From NCBI GenBank assembly GCA_037783415.1, contig JAZGTN010000089.1, positions 3,472,001-3,536,000 on the forward strand: a stretch of DNA of 64,000 nt, read 5' to 3'. Of the stretch, positions 23,714 to 34,554 are shown one piece after another. The translations under genes were made by a program, and so were the position numbers. Positions within the stretch are counted from its first letter, which is position 1; every line of letters starts with the position of its first letter. This DNA is from Leptasterias polaris (lineage: Eukaryota; Echinodermata; Asteroidea; Forcipulatida; Asteriidae). Under the pieces are notes generated by a model. It was not told where the DNA came from, made no database searches, and saw only the letters and a list, made by a program, of their open reading frames with translations.

Positions 23714-26700
23714 ATGCCATCAAGATGCGTAGTTGGGGGATGTATGAGAGCTACATATAAAGAATCTGATATAAACTTCCACCGATTTCCGTCAAATAAC
23801 GTTCCCCTTTGTCGAGCATGGGTTCAATTCGTGGACAGTACTCGTTCCAACTTCAAACTGTCAAAGTGGTCACGAATTTGCAGTGCACATTTTCCTGATG
23901 AATGTAAGGAAATCAAGGTGAGACTTCAAAAGGAATTTGGACAAAGACCGTCATTTCGGCTGAAGGATAGCTCTGTTCCTACGTTGAAAGCCCCCAGCAC
24001 TCCATCGAAGGTGAAGAAATCTACCCGCGGCGTACTAAAAGGGTAGATCCAACTCAACAAGCAAGCACCAAAGGCAGAGCCCACGGAGCAAGAAGAAGAG
24101 ATCGGGTGCTCGAGTGTCTCCCCTCAAGCGTACGAACACATCAGTAGGGACATTTTGCGAACGAGAAAGGGTCAGAATAAGTATATGATTTTTGAAAACA
24201 TACATCAGCCTGACTCTAAAACGGCAACATTTTATATTATGATTAAGAGTATGATTAAGATATATGACAGTATGTTTAGTAAACAGATTATTTATTACTA
24301 TTTTAGGCCTACCATACACAGTACTATTGAACTAATTATTTAAAAAAATTAATATTGTTGATTTTATAATTGCACAGGACATAAATAGTCATACCCTGAA
24401 CTAGCCCAGGTTGGACTCCTCCGTTGCATACAACGCGACGGAGTCCCAGGGTACTATTAAGGGGCTCTGCCATTGCGAAAAATATTATAAATAAATAAAA
24501 AAATTGTTTACCTATTTGAGGAAGCTGAAACTTGACTCACATATTCCTTGTGTCCTGAACTTTACGCCTGCTCTATTCAGAATTGAAAATTTTATCCTTG
24601 GATGACATTATTTCCGAAAATAAGTCTGAGTTGTGCACTGGCGATGTGACAACCTCAACTGACATGGAACCAAGTCCACATAAAAGAGGGCGCTGTCTAA
24701 CCCGTAACACTCGACGTTTTTACTTCCGGGCGGCAACACGACTGAGTCACAGCGCCAGTGCACAACTCGGACTTATTTTCGGAAATAATGTCATTCATGG
24801 ATGTATTTGTTCGTTTTTGAACTCATCAAAAGTGTAGTTAAGGGCACCAAGAATAAATGAATGGAGTTTCAGCTTCTCAAATTAGGTAAAAATATGAAAA
24901 AATTTTACTCAAAATTTTGTTCGCATTGTACAGGATCTTTATACCCAGGACGTCAGTGCAGTGGCACTGACCATGGAGGTAGCTATTATTCCTACCTCCA
25001 TGCATGCACTGACTGACGTCCAACCAGGGCTAACCCTGAACATGCTGAACAGTGAATACTCCTCTCCTCTTTGTCCAAGTTCTAACTTGTAATTTTTGTA
25101 GTTCTATTGTACCCATGCCATCTTGGATCTTGTACTCCTGCCAACTCAATAAATAAGCTTATGTAAAGTTAAATTATGCCGAACTTGTTTTCCTGAAAGC
25201 AGATTAAACTTTTGCCTTTTTAAATTGGTTCTTCTTGGTTCCTTGGTTCTTCTTGGTTCCTTGGTTCTTCTTGGTTCCTTGGTTCTTCTTGGTTCCTTTG
25301 TTCTTCTTGGTTCATTTTTGGTTCTTCTTGGTTTTTTTATTTTATTACTTGGCTCTTCTTAGTTCCTTGGTTCTTCTCGGTTCATTGGTTCTTCTTGGTT
25401 CCTTGGTTCTTCTTGGTTTCTTTTTTCATTGATTCTTCTTGGTTCCTTGGTTCTTCTTTGTTTATTGGTTCCATTTTACTTTTGTACCATACAGATGGAC
25501 TAAGCAACATTGGCCTACTTCAGTACTTCAGAATAAGTATAACTCTATGAGCATATGAAGTGGATAAAGAATAAAATGTGGGATTAGCCTATTAATGAAC
25601 ATTTCATATTAATAAACGTATGGGGGAACTGTTCAGACTGGGAAGCAGACTAATTTCAGGCCAATGTTTTAAAATGTTGTACACTATTTGCGATGACCAG
25701 TCCCCTGACAACAGCTTAACTGTGTTCTTGCAACAAGCCCTTTCTGCATGCTTTGATATTGTTCATCATCTAGTGAATATTATTATTATGATTTTTTGGT
25801 AACAGATCCTCCAAGAAGCAGAGTACAGCCCCTCATCAGTTGATCACGAAGACACTGCATCACCAAGCAACACTGAACTGCAGGTATACCAGTCTGTTTC
25901 CATGAAAAGGTCTCATCAATGTTTGGTATTACTTGCCCTTTCCAATCAAATAAAATCCACTTAGAATGTAAATTTTAAAAGCAAAACTCATGTTTGGTTT
26001 AAACTGTCAGTGATGTAACGTTATTGTTTACAAACAGTCTTCTTTGATGGAAATATCCCCCAAAGACCACACATCAATGAAGACAACTGTGGGTATCCCA
26101 CAATGGACCTGTATCATAGACCAGACTGGAAGTGGAAGCACTGATCAAAGCGTAGATCTTACCAAGCCTAAGAAGAGGTTCTTAAGATTTAAACAGACAC
26201 AAACTGATTCAAGGAGATTCCTTCGGAGTAAAGGTAAGCATCAAGGTTTTTTGAAGCATGAAATTAAAGAAAAAATTAAACCTTGTTTTTATATTTATGC
26301 TACGCCAGTAAGAGGAGAAAGATGCAACAACACAATGTAGCTTACAGCAGAATACTGATATTGATTACTCAAAGGTACTTTTATTGACGAAAGGTAAAAC
26401 GTTACTACAGGAAAACTACTCAAAGGTACTTTTATTGACGAAAGGTAAAACGTTACTTCAGGAAAATGGCGACATAAACAAAAGGTAAAGACAACACAAG
26501 AGGGCGCTTTCTCTTTAGTGAAAGGCAACTCTATGAGGAAAATTTCAAGTGTATCACTTCAAAGGGCAATGGCCAGGCATGCTAGGGGCATTCAGGCAGT
26601 TTCTGTGAAGCATCAGGCCTAATGGAATGCAGCAAAAATATTTTACCGTTGAAAGTGAAGTGGCATTGTTTGGGTGTTGTCTTTTCATTAGGAGTGCAGA

Positions 26701-26849
26701 CGAAATGCATCATTAAGACAAAATCCATCATGACGCAGTGTCAAGTTGTAAATCTCCCACCACTGACATTGCTGAGGCCTGTGGATGATGATCAGCCTAT
26801 GGTAATTAAATCTGAAGATGTCTTTAAAGTGAAAGAAGAACCGACGTGA
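23714..26849 (+). CDS. THAP-domain (C2CH zinc finger) protein, four-exon model
   Basis: Putative sequence-specific DNA-binding nuclear protein. Exons: 23714-24010, 25806-25883, 26038-26233, 26692-26849, giving 242 codons plus stop with matching phases. Exon 1 holds a full THAP domain (residues 1-91): C5-X4-C10, NFHRFP, AW at 35-36, C56-X2-H59 (ICSAHF), and an SVPT box at 87-90. The exon 1 donor is AAG|GTGAAG; reading on instead gives a stop at 24046. Exons 2-4 encode an acidic Ser/Thr linker, a basic patch (KPKKRFLRFKQTQ) and two SUMO-like motifs (IKSE, VKEE). Oddity: the frame stops at 26847, but the next reading frame stays coding-like (REKDFSGRPTFDLDE) up to a donor at 26890, suggesting a one-base indel or a longer gene. 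The THAP paralog cannot be assigned. Confidence 0.7.
24602..24794. repeat. Inverted repeat with 42-bp arms (foldback element)
   Basis: The arms 24602-24643 and 24753-24794 share ATGACATTATTTCCGAAAAT and TTGTGCACTGGCG in inverse orientation with one mismatch. The spacer is about 109 bp. It lies in the first intron of the THAP gene, and the short open frame across it is a by-product. Confidence 0.85.
24949..25028. repeat. Imperfect hairpin
   Basis: GGACGTCAGTGCA pairs with the inverse TGCACTGACTGACGTCC, and CATGGAGGTAG pairs with CTACCTCCATG around an AATAAT-like loop. Confidence 0.6.
25227..25480. repeat. GGTTCTTCTTGGTTCCTT minisatellite
   Basis: About 14 copies of a TTGGTTCTTCTTGGTTCC unit (mostly 18 bp) decay toward both ends. 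It lies in the THAP gene intron 1. The leucine/phenylalanine-rich open frame over it is a consequence of the 18-bp period. Confidence 0.9.
26366..26467. repeat. 51-bp tandem duplication
   Basis: Two nearly identical units containing ACTCAAAGGTACTTTTATTG and GACGAAAGGTAAAACGTTAC lie back to back in THAP gene intron 3. Confidence 0.85.
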
Positions 26850-28237
26850 GAAGGACTTCTCTGGAAGACCCACCTTTGATTTGGACGAGGTAAATCTATT
26901 ACTATCCTTGTAATGACTTGTGAGAAACTTTAGTAATAGTAGTACTAGTAGTTGTTTTTTCACACAGCCCTTTATTCCACCCGTTAAAGCCCGAAAGACC
27001 TGTGTACAAGCAAATATTTTAATGACACACGAATGGAATATTCTAATAAACACATTTTAAAAAAATGTACAGGGATGTAGGATGTCTGTGACATTCCATG
27101 CTGCTTTTGTGCAAATTGCACTCACTCGCTGTGTGTTATGCTTCATTTGTCAGTTGACAAAGAGGGACAAAGGGTACTTGAACTCATGCTCAAAATCTCC
27201 CTTTTTCCTGTGGTTATTGTGAAATCTCCAATTCTAGACCTTCGTCCTGTTGTTGGACAAACAAGGATTGTGAGAGATTAATAGGCTGGAACCATTGTAT
27301 TCGGCGTGGGAGCTAAGTCCAAGATTCCAGCATGCCATGGCCAGTTTTCTGCCAAAGTTTGGCCAATTATTTACCGTAAACAAAAGCCAAATTTTCTTGA
27401 AAGAGAAATCACAGAACACTTTATATAAACGTTTGTCATCAATTACTTGGTTAAGTCATATGGTTTCATTGTAACAATGGTACTCTCAACAACTAAAATG
27501 TAAAAGAAATTTTGGGAAAAATTCATTGAGCAGGTGAGTAGGAAATATTTTGGAATTTTCAGCGGAAAGTGGTTAAAAGCTTTTCCATATTCTTTTCCAT
27601 ATCACTAATATCAACCTATTTCTGTTTTGAATCATCTACAGTTCTGATATCGACCAAACTGCAACCCCTAGCGACAAAACGTCAAATTTGTTTTAAGTTG
27701 CTGTGCTTCAGCTTTGGAAGTGAGTGGCACTTGGGTGTCTCACTAGGTGGCTCTCAAGGCATTAAAGAACAGACTATGTGTGGATGTAGCAAGTCAAGGA
27801 GCCGAACCTTGACTAGAAACAGTTTGACTGGCACCGTGTCGTTGATAGTCAGCCATTTTGTCATCGGGTGTCTCTGTGAGGATGTAGCCTCATGATTCCA
27901 ATACACCCATCGCTAGGGCAGTGTCTTCATACCCAACCATCTTCAGTTATCGATGAAGGTATTAAACAGTGTCATTCAATTGACACTTTTTGATTTGGAT
28001 GTTTTCAAGAACTGTGGTGTAATGATAAAATAAAGCTTAGCTGGAAACACAACACCTTTGCAAAGAGCTTTTTAAAGGAAAACGGTAAATGAAGATTGTC
28101 TTTTTCTTTAGTTATATCTTGCATTCTGAAATGTACTTGATATTCATCCACTTCTTGCTGGACCCGTCTTTGCCTTAGATATATAAAGGACGATGGTTTC
28201 AAGTTGAAGACTAACTGTTTATTGGTTGTCTGTGTAG
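26850..28237. other. Non-coding or unresolved stretch after the THAP gene
   Basis: A possible donor GAG|GTAAAT lies at 26890. An acceptor-like CTACAG near 27641 is followed by a short open acidic stretch (SDIDQTATPSDKTSNLF). Neither is strong enough to be called as an exon. Confidence 0.3.
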
Positions 28238-28247
28238 GTATCTGCAG

Positions 28248-28385
28248 CAAGGTAATGTTTCCTTCTTGGATGAAGAACGAAAAGCAACTATGAAGGCACC
28301 TTCTGAAGATGTCTTCATGAGCCATATGCTGCTAGCTGCAGAATATGTGATGTATGTGGTGGGTTGGGTAAGGACAGTAGAATGA
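28248..28385 (+). CDS. Candidate terminal exon of unknown gene
   Basis: After the pyrimidine-containing acceptor TCTGTGTAGGTATCTGCAG (either AG could be used) comes a 45-codon open frame. It starts QGNVSFLDEERKATMKAP and continues SEDVFMSHMLLAAEYVMYVVGW, with a TGA at 28383-28385. Composition is protein-like and phase 0 would fit the donor at 26890, so it may be the 3' end of a longer THAP transcript. I do not recognise the sequence, and there is no second line of support. Confidence 0.25.
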   Translation, partial: QGNVSFLDEERKATMKAPSEDVFMSHMLLAAEYVMYVVGWVRTVE

Positions 28386-28928
28386 AGCAAGCAATGGGCC
28401 ATGACGCTTCTACGCTGTAATGTTGAAAGTGTTCGGCAGCAGTGATAAAAAATACCCACATTATACTATTAGCAGTGACTGACTATTAGGCATATAATTA
28501 CCTTAAATTATTTTAAACATTTTACTCTCAACATTTGTATATGCTCTCTTTTTACATTTGAATTTATATTAATATTTTTGTCTTCTTCATTGTTTATCTA
28601 TTTTCCTTCATTGTTATACTTTTCCAGTTAATTTTCAGCCAAAAAGCAGCCTTTTCACTTTCATGCATTCGTATTTAAAGAGAATTTGCCTCTTCATTCG
28701 AAACTGTCATTCAATTTTATTTGGAGATTTTTGATTTCTTATTATTAATAAAAATCTTATAGTATTATTCAATTAAACTTATAAACTTTTTAGCCAGGTA
28801 AAATCATAGAGCAAGGACCGGCTCTATGGTAAAATCATGTCAGAAGACAGTTTATAATTGCATACAACTACTAAAGTCGTCAATACCTGACATGGCCATC
28901 AAATACCGACTGGATGCGTGTTTAGGGT

Positions 28929-29232
28929 ATAGCGGTATTATATGCCATTAGTAGACTGTCTCAAGTCTAATGTTTATTTCCCATCATGCATCACCTTATA
29001 ACATGGCCACTCACATGTACATGTAAGTTACTATGCTCGTATCATCTTGAATAAAGCTCAACTAGCCTCTACTTAAAGAAGGTTCTTAGTTAAGTAGAGG
29101 CTAGTTGAGCTTTATTCAAGATGATACGAGCATAGTAACTTACATATGAGCGGCCATGTTATAAGGTGATGCATGATGGGAAATAAACATTAGACTTGAG
29201 TCAGTCTACTAATGGCATACCGCTAGATAGGG
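28929..29232. repeat. Long hairpin, arms about 145 bp
   Basis: The sequence from about 28929 to 29076 is repeated in inverse from 29090 to 29232 with a 13-base loop. Shared blocks include TAATGTTTATTTCCCATCAT, AAGTTACTATGCTCGTATCA and AGCTCAACTAGCCTCTACTT. Apart from a short indel near ACATGTACATGTAAG the arms are almost identical, so the structure is young or gene-converted. No coding frame is present. Confidence 0.95.
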
Positions 29233-29258
29233 TATCCATGTATACGTCAGGAAATACA

Positions 29259-29287
29259 CGTGCATGTGCATGTGCATGTGCATGTGC
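29259..29287. repeat. GTGCAT hexanucleotide microsatellite
   Basis: About four to five tandem GTGCAT units lie just beyond the long hairpin. Confidence 0.85.
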
Positions 29288-29684
29288 AGAATTAGGAAGG
29301 GATGCGTGACGAGAGCCTCTTATTCTAGTGAGTAATTTGCATTCGATGAAAACTCATTAGTTTGTGTTTGTCGACAAACACTTACTGTCTAGTTAGTGAT
29401 TGTTTTTGTTTAGCGCCATAAATCTTTCAGTTTATAACCAGTCATGTGATGTGAACAGGTTGTCAATTCATTCATTATACCGGCAGATGACTTTAAAGGC
29501 AAAGTATACCTTTGATTTTTGGAACGGTTCGATTGTTTTTATCCTGAATGTAGAAAGATACAAATAAAACTAACCTGTAAACAATTTGTTTCGAAAGGTG
29601 GTCGCGTTTTTTAGGTATTGCCGAAAATCCGGAGCGAAAATGTCCGCACAGGAAGAAAAATCCCTATAAAGGAACACTACTAAA

Positions 29685-30060
29685 GGCGTGTCGTGGCTGA
29701 GCGGTCTAGGTCACCGGACCTAAGCTCTGGTGTTTTCAGCAGCAGAGTGTGGGTTCGATACCCGGTCATGACACTTGTGCCCTTGAGCAAGGCACTTAAC
29801 CATAGTTGCTTCGAAAAAGTTGGGAAGGTAGTGCATTCTGCTCTACCAGACAGGCTCCTAGTGGATGATACCCATGCCTACATCCTTAAGGACTGTGAAG
29901 GGGGTAATCCTGTTTCAGCCCCAGGAGTAGGAGGCAACGTGCCCCTGGTGTCAATTGATTTGGGTCGATAGCCCAAATCAGTTATGTGTAGCCCTCACCT
30001 TGAGTGGCCGTCCGTGGCCTTGTGAGTTAGGCGATATCTCATTAAAAAACAAACAAAAAA
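29685..30060 (+). mobile_element. tRNA-derived SINE (body type III)
   Basis: Head GGCGTGTCGTGGCTGAGCGG, B box GGGTTCGATACCCGG (near 29750). A third unrelated body includes GAAGGGGGTAATCCTGTTTC and TTGGGTCGATAGCCCAAATC, and it ends in an A-rich AAACAAACAAAAAAAAC tail. The A-rich tail differs from the (ATT)n end of type I. Confidence 0.75.
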
Positions 30061-30522
30061 AACTACTAATTATCTGAGAAGCATTTCTGCCAGAATTTTT
30101 CTCAGATTCAAATTTTGGGGCATAAAAACTGCTATCTTCATACATAACCACATTACTTCGAAGTGAAATGGTTCTCAAAAGGCTTTTTCCTTCGGTAGCT
30201 GCTGTATAGGCTTCTAACCAATAAGTTTGTATTGCCATTAATTTTAATAGAGTGATTACCAAACGTATACATTCCCTTTAAATGCGCCACCCACAAAATG
30301 GCAGACCGTGTTAGTTCGCAAGGTAAAAGAAAAACCACGCAATTTCGAGGCATTGTGTGGATCATTGTATTCTACTTTTAAAACATCTTTCTAACCATTA
30401 TGCATTTTATAACAAATGGTTACAAACGCTTTTCATAGCCCAACTCGCCCGATCCAAGACAATGCGTCCCGGCCCTTTAAGCAATAAGTTTATCTCTGAA
30501 ATTGGGTGGGGTTATAGATATT

Positions 30523-30690
30523 CACCCACGGGAAGGTCGTACGGAAGCGTGGCATCAATCAAAACTTGCTCTGCATTATGTTATGATTCCTTCAAGACTT
30601 TGATTGGTTCGTCAAGGGAGACTTTGACTCTATTGTCATCTTAGAAAACCTGCATGCGCTATTTTTTGCTGATAGCCAACATCCCAAACT
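30523..30690 (+). pseudogene. Decayed C1GALT1-like galactosyltransferase exon fragment
   Basis: Conceptual reading gives EGRTEAWHQSKLALHYV, then, after a one-base shift, YDSFKDFDWFVKGDFDSIVI and LENLHALFFADS. This lines up with the segment [38 protein letters not shown] of the intact exons at 36679 and 49069. The catalytic DDD is eroded to DFD, there is at least one frameshift, and stops follow downstream. It is a third, dead copy 4 kb upstream of the intact locus. Confidence 0.55.
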
Positions 30691-30864
30691 ATATGGGCCA
30701 CCTCCACTTTTGCTCTAAACAAACGAGCTCTGGAACTGATAATGGAATTGCAGGAATGATTCAAAGCTGCAGGAGCGTTATCTATTATTATAAGAGATGT
30801 AGAAGGTGTTCAGAGGTTACGTATGATTGTACCTGACCACAAACTGCATAAAGACAAAGGATAC

Positions 30865-31033
30865 GCAATAGATCGATCCATTAAGCCCCGCCTCCTTACG
30901 AGTTGACCAATCACAGCCGCGAAACCCGATCGCCATTAGTGCAAAGATCACCAAACGGCTCAAATGGTGATCAGATTTCGCGGTTGTGATTGGTCAATGA
31001 GAAATGGGCGTGGCTTAATGGATCGGTGTATTG
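30865..31033. repeat. Inverted repeat, about 58-bp imperfect arms
   Basis: The left arm has ATCGATCCATTAAGCCCCGCC and GACCAATCACAGCCGCGAAA; the right arm has their inverse TTTCGCGGTTGTGATTGGTC and GTGGCTTAATGGATCG. A 50-bp spacer separates them. The arms contain inverted CCAAT motifs. Confidence 0.75.
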
Positions 31034-31629
31034 TTGGCTGGCGCTACATTCGCTTGCCCTTTTAAAAAAAGTAATAATTTTTGAAATATTTCATACGCGT
31101 TATAATCATTGGTTTAATCTTACAGCAAACAATGATTCCAAAACAAAAACTGTGCTAAGCAGAAAATGGTGGTAAGTAGAAAATGACTGCTTACAGGCTG
31201 TATGAAATTGGACGTCTTTTAATTCATTACAAGTAAGATTCCCTGACTACAAACAAGGCATTCTGGTATTTCTAGTTGGAGTTAATAAAAGGGCCATCCT
31301 ATTTCTCATAGAGCTGTTTTTCATTAATACATCCTTATATTCACTTTTTTTAAAAGAAGAAAAAACCATCGTAAAAACCAACAGAATGCATCAAAGAACA
31401 CACCAAAATAATGTAAGCACAGGGAAAACATCTGTGCAGAGACAAAATTATGGTAAAGAAGATCGGCATTCCACAACAAACAAGGGAAATTGATTTAGGT
31501 TGAACAAAGACAATTAATGAGGTTTCAAAAATTCCATTAGAATGAAAACAGGTGTATATTTGGAAGTAATGCTTTTTTGCTAGTAATTTAGTATATGAAA
31601 TAGCACCATACTGTTTCTGTTGAACAACA

Positions 31630-31860
31630 CAATAGATAGTTCCCAGTATACGCCATCTTTACGGGCAAATCGCATTTTGGCATCATGCAGGCGCGTCAAG
31701 CGCTCAAATTATTAACGCAGCCGCGTCATTCACTAACCAATCATGCAATGAGTTTTGTGAAATGTGCGCGTGTTGCACGCCGTTCTCACGCGTAACGCAT
31801 GACTGTGTGTTCCAAATTGCCCGTAAAGATGGCCGACTTACGTCATATTGCAACCTATCT
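31630..31860. repeat. Inverted-repeat element, short arms
   Basis: CATCTTTACGGGCAA (about 31654) is repeated in inverse as TTGCCCGTAAAGATG (about 31817). The interval is CpG-rich, and the outer flanks carry ATAGATAG and CTATCTAT. Probably a MITE. Confidence 0.5.
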
Positions 31861-32324
31861 ATGGACCAAGTTCAACATGTGCTGCGTTGATGTATTTACG
31901 TATAAATGTTTGGCTGCCTTTGTGACTGCATGATTGGTGATTATAATTATCATTTCAAATTGAGGTTACTATATCATTTTTAGTCACTCTTGTTTTTCCC
32001 GACAAGTTAAACAATTCAATTGTTGATGGTATGAAAATATTGGTGCTACTTTTTGTATTTTTGCATTTTATTAAGTCAATCGAAAGTTTAAAAAAACAAT
32101 CAAGATCCATCCAAAAATCAATCAAGATCAATCCCTTTAAATTATATGAATACGGAAATACTTAAATGCTAACTCCCCACAGCATCAGTGCAAAATGCTA
32201 AATATTCAACACAAAACAAATACTAAGAAGTCTCAAAGATTTTTGCTGTAAAGGGGAAACTATTATCCATTGACTCTTGAAGTTTTATATTATGGGGAGT
32301 CCCTAGGCCCGTCGAGTTATTACT

Positions 32325-33151
32325 ATGGTGGCCCTGAAGGGACATCGCATATCGCATACGTGTGCGCACACGTATGCAATGTCGTGAAACAATTCGCGAA
32401 TATGTGCGCACACGTACGCAATGTCGTGAAACAATTCGCGAATATGTGCGCACACGTCTGCAAATATATTTGCAATGTCGTGAACGTTTATTGCATACCA
32501 AGTGCATACCTTTGAATAAAATGTCTAATGATCTGGGGGGTTTCTTGCCTACAGTGAGATTAGCGGTAGTCATTGCAGCGGTAGTCATTGTTGTGAGGCA
32601 AGCGAGGCGGGTGGCGTATTTCTTTTAGCCATGCTTACAGGAGCCTGACTGTAGCGCCACGTACTCCCTAGGTCTCTAACAAATTGTCTGCAACTATGAC
32701 ATCATCCCAAAGGTATGCAACTTGGTATGCAATAAACGTTCACGACATTGCAAATATATTCGCACTCGTGTGCGCACACATTCGCGATTTGTTTCACGAC
32801 ATTGCATACGTGTGCGCACACATTCGCGATTTGTTTCACGACATTGCATACGTGTGCGCACATATTCGCGATTTGTTTCACGACATTGCATACGTGTGCG
32901 CACATATTCGCGATTTGTTTCACGACATTGCATACGTGTGCGCACATATTCGCGATTTGTTTCACGACATTGCATACGTGTGCGCACATATTCGCGAATT
33001 GTTTCACGACATTGCATACGTGTGCGCACATATTCGCGATTTGTTTCACGACATTGCATACGTGTGCGCACATATTCGCGAATTGTTTCACGACATTGCA
33101 TACGTGTGCGCACACGTATGCGATATGCGATGTCCCTTCAGGGCCACCATA
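32325..33151. repeat. Inverted-repeat element with 42-bp satellite arms
   Basis: Ends ATGGTGGCCCTGAAGGGACA and its exact complement. Each arm has the same order: terminal block, tandem 42-bp units (GTGTGCGCACATATTCGCGA core plus TTTCACGACATTGCATA), then an inner block containing GTGAACGTTTATTGCATACC. The left arm (32325-32515) has about 2-3 units, and the right arm (32711-33151) has nine at exactly 42-bp spacing from 32767. A unique centre of about 195 bp separates them. Every unit contains the palindromes TGTGCGCACA and TTCGCGAA-like sites. Because 42 is a multiple of 3, several frames on both strands stay open for 120-205 codons. None looks like a real protein. Confidence 0.9.
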
Positions 33152-33247
33152 TATTACCCCTCCAAATAGAAACACCCCTGCTCCGGTGTAATCATGAAGG
33201 AACTCCTTCCTCCATATTTTCCAAACGTCCGAGCACCAATCTTGCCA

Positions 33248-33273
33248 GGGGGGGGGGGGGGGGGGGGGGGGGG
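33248..33273. repeat. 26-base G homopolymer
   Basis: A run of 26 G lies about 100 bp beyond the inverted-repeat satellite element. The length is uncertain because such runs are error-prone. Confidence 0.8.
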
Positions 33274-34554
33274 CGGAAGGGGTGTTGCGCAATCATTTGC
33301 GATCGCTGTTTGGGTACACTCCATTTTAAAAATAGGTAATGACCATTAAAAAACAAAAAGAAATCCATGTATACCGTTAAAATTCTCTCTTTATCAGCAC
33401 TGAAAACATAACAGTGTATATCGTAAGAGTATTTTCAATTGTTGAGATGCTTAATTTTAAATAAAGTGCGTAAAAATATTATCGAAAAATGCAGCGGTTA
33501 ACGTGTATGAATGGGTCCAGGTGGGAATTTCGTTACAAATGGTCTCCCCTAAAATGGCTACAAATATCGACATAATGTGAAAAAAATTATCGTTCATCCT
33601 CTGATTTTTTTCCATTAACGTAATATTTAGGAATAGATCTTTCATTCCTGAAAGTTTAATCAAAATCCCTCGGTACATCCTCTAGATATTTGTCGATTTG
33701 TAAAAGTGTTTTTGGAGAGAATGGATCCCGCCAATACTTATTTTGCGTTCAAACGACCTCTGTTGACGGACGGGAACATTTGCCGCAGGTAATTGTAATT
33801 CTGAGGCAACATACACATCTAAAACAGATATGTTATACATGTCGTTTAGGTTAAATATATGTTGTTTATTAAATAGTTAATTTACTGAAGCAGTTGGCAA
33901 GGCAAAAAACAAATTTACAAATGTTTTCTGGTGTAAAGATTTTGTGAATTTACAACATTTGAAGATAACAATACCCTCTGATAAAATGGACTCGTCCAGG
34001 CAGTCTCAACGGCACGCGCAGAGCTAGCTACTAGAGAGCGGAGAGCAACCGTAAATTCAAACTGTGCATACACACACATCCGTTTGTACGTGGGGAGCTT
34101 CGACCAGTCCACGTCGCGATGGTCGAATGAGATTATTTTCAACGTAGGTGGCGCGCTGGTGGCGCTACCGTACCCCTACCCCTTCCGCCCCCCCCCCCCC
34201 TGAATCTTGCTAAAATTTCCCTACACCTCCCTCTCGGCAAATAGCACCATTTATTATACAAGTTGGAAGTTAACAACCCCCAGGTCACAATTGGGCCACA
34301 TTTTTATACCGTATCCCTTTTATTTGGGCTCTCAAATCTGTCTGATAGAGAATATTTGAGGGACTACAAAATATAAACGAGGCTGACGCTCTGTTTCCTC
34401 CATATTCGGTGGGGTGCATCCTTATTAAGTTCTGGCTAGTGTTCTTGCTCGACTGCCCCTTTAAAGCTTAAACTAAAGGTGACTGCACTATTTGGAGTAC
34501 ACAATCTTTGATGCGCCAACAACCTATAATTATCAATTCGTCAAGCAAATTAAG

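Noticed and set aside
24011..24175. Continuation of the THAP exon in another frame (Ser/Arg/Lys-rich, 49 codons)
   Set aside because: The in-frame donor at 24011 and phase-0 join to 25806 explain the gene without a frameshift.
27569..27895. 108-codon open frame
   Set aside because: Hydrophobic start looks like a signal peptide, but the codon pattern is poor, there is no recognised family, and several other frames look equally plausible.
32325..33151. CRISPR-like array
   Set aside because: Units are contiguous 42-bp tandem repeats without unique spacers, in a eukaryotic context.
32684..33339. Overlapping open frames of 120-205 codons on both strands
   Set aside because: They arise because the 42-bp satellite unit is a multiple of three and lacks stops in several frames. 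They encode only the repeat translated.
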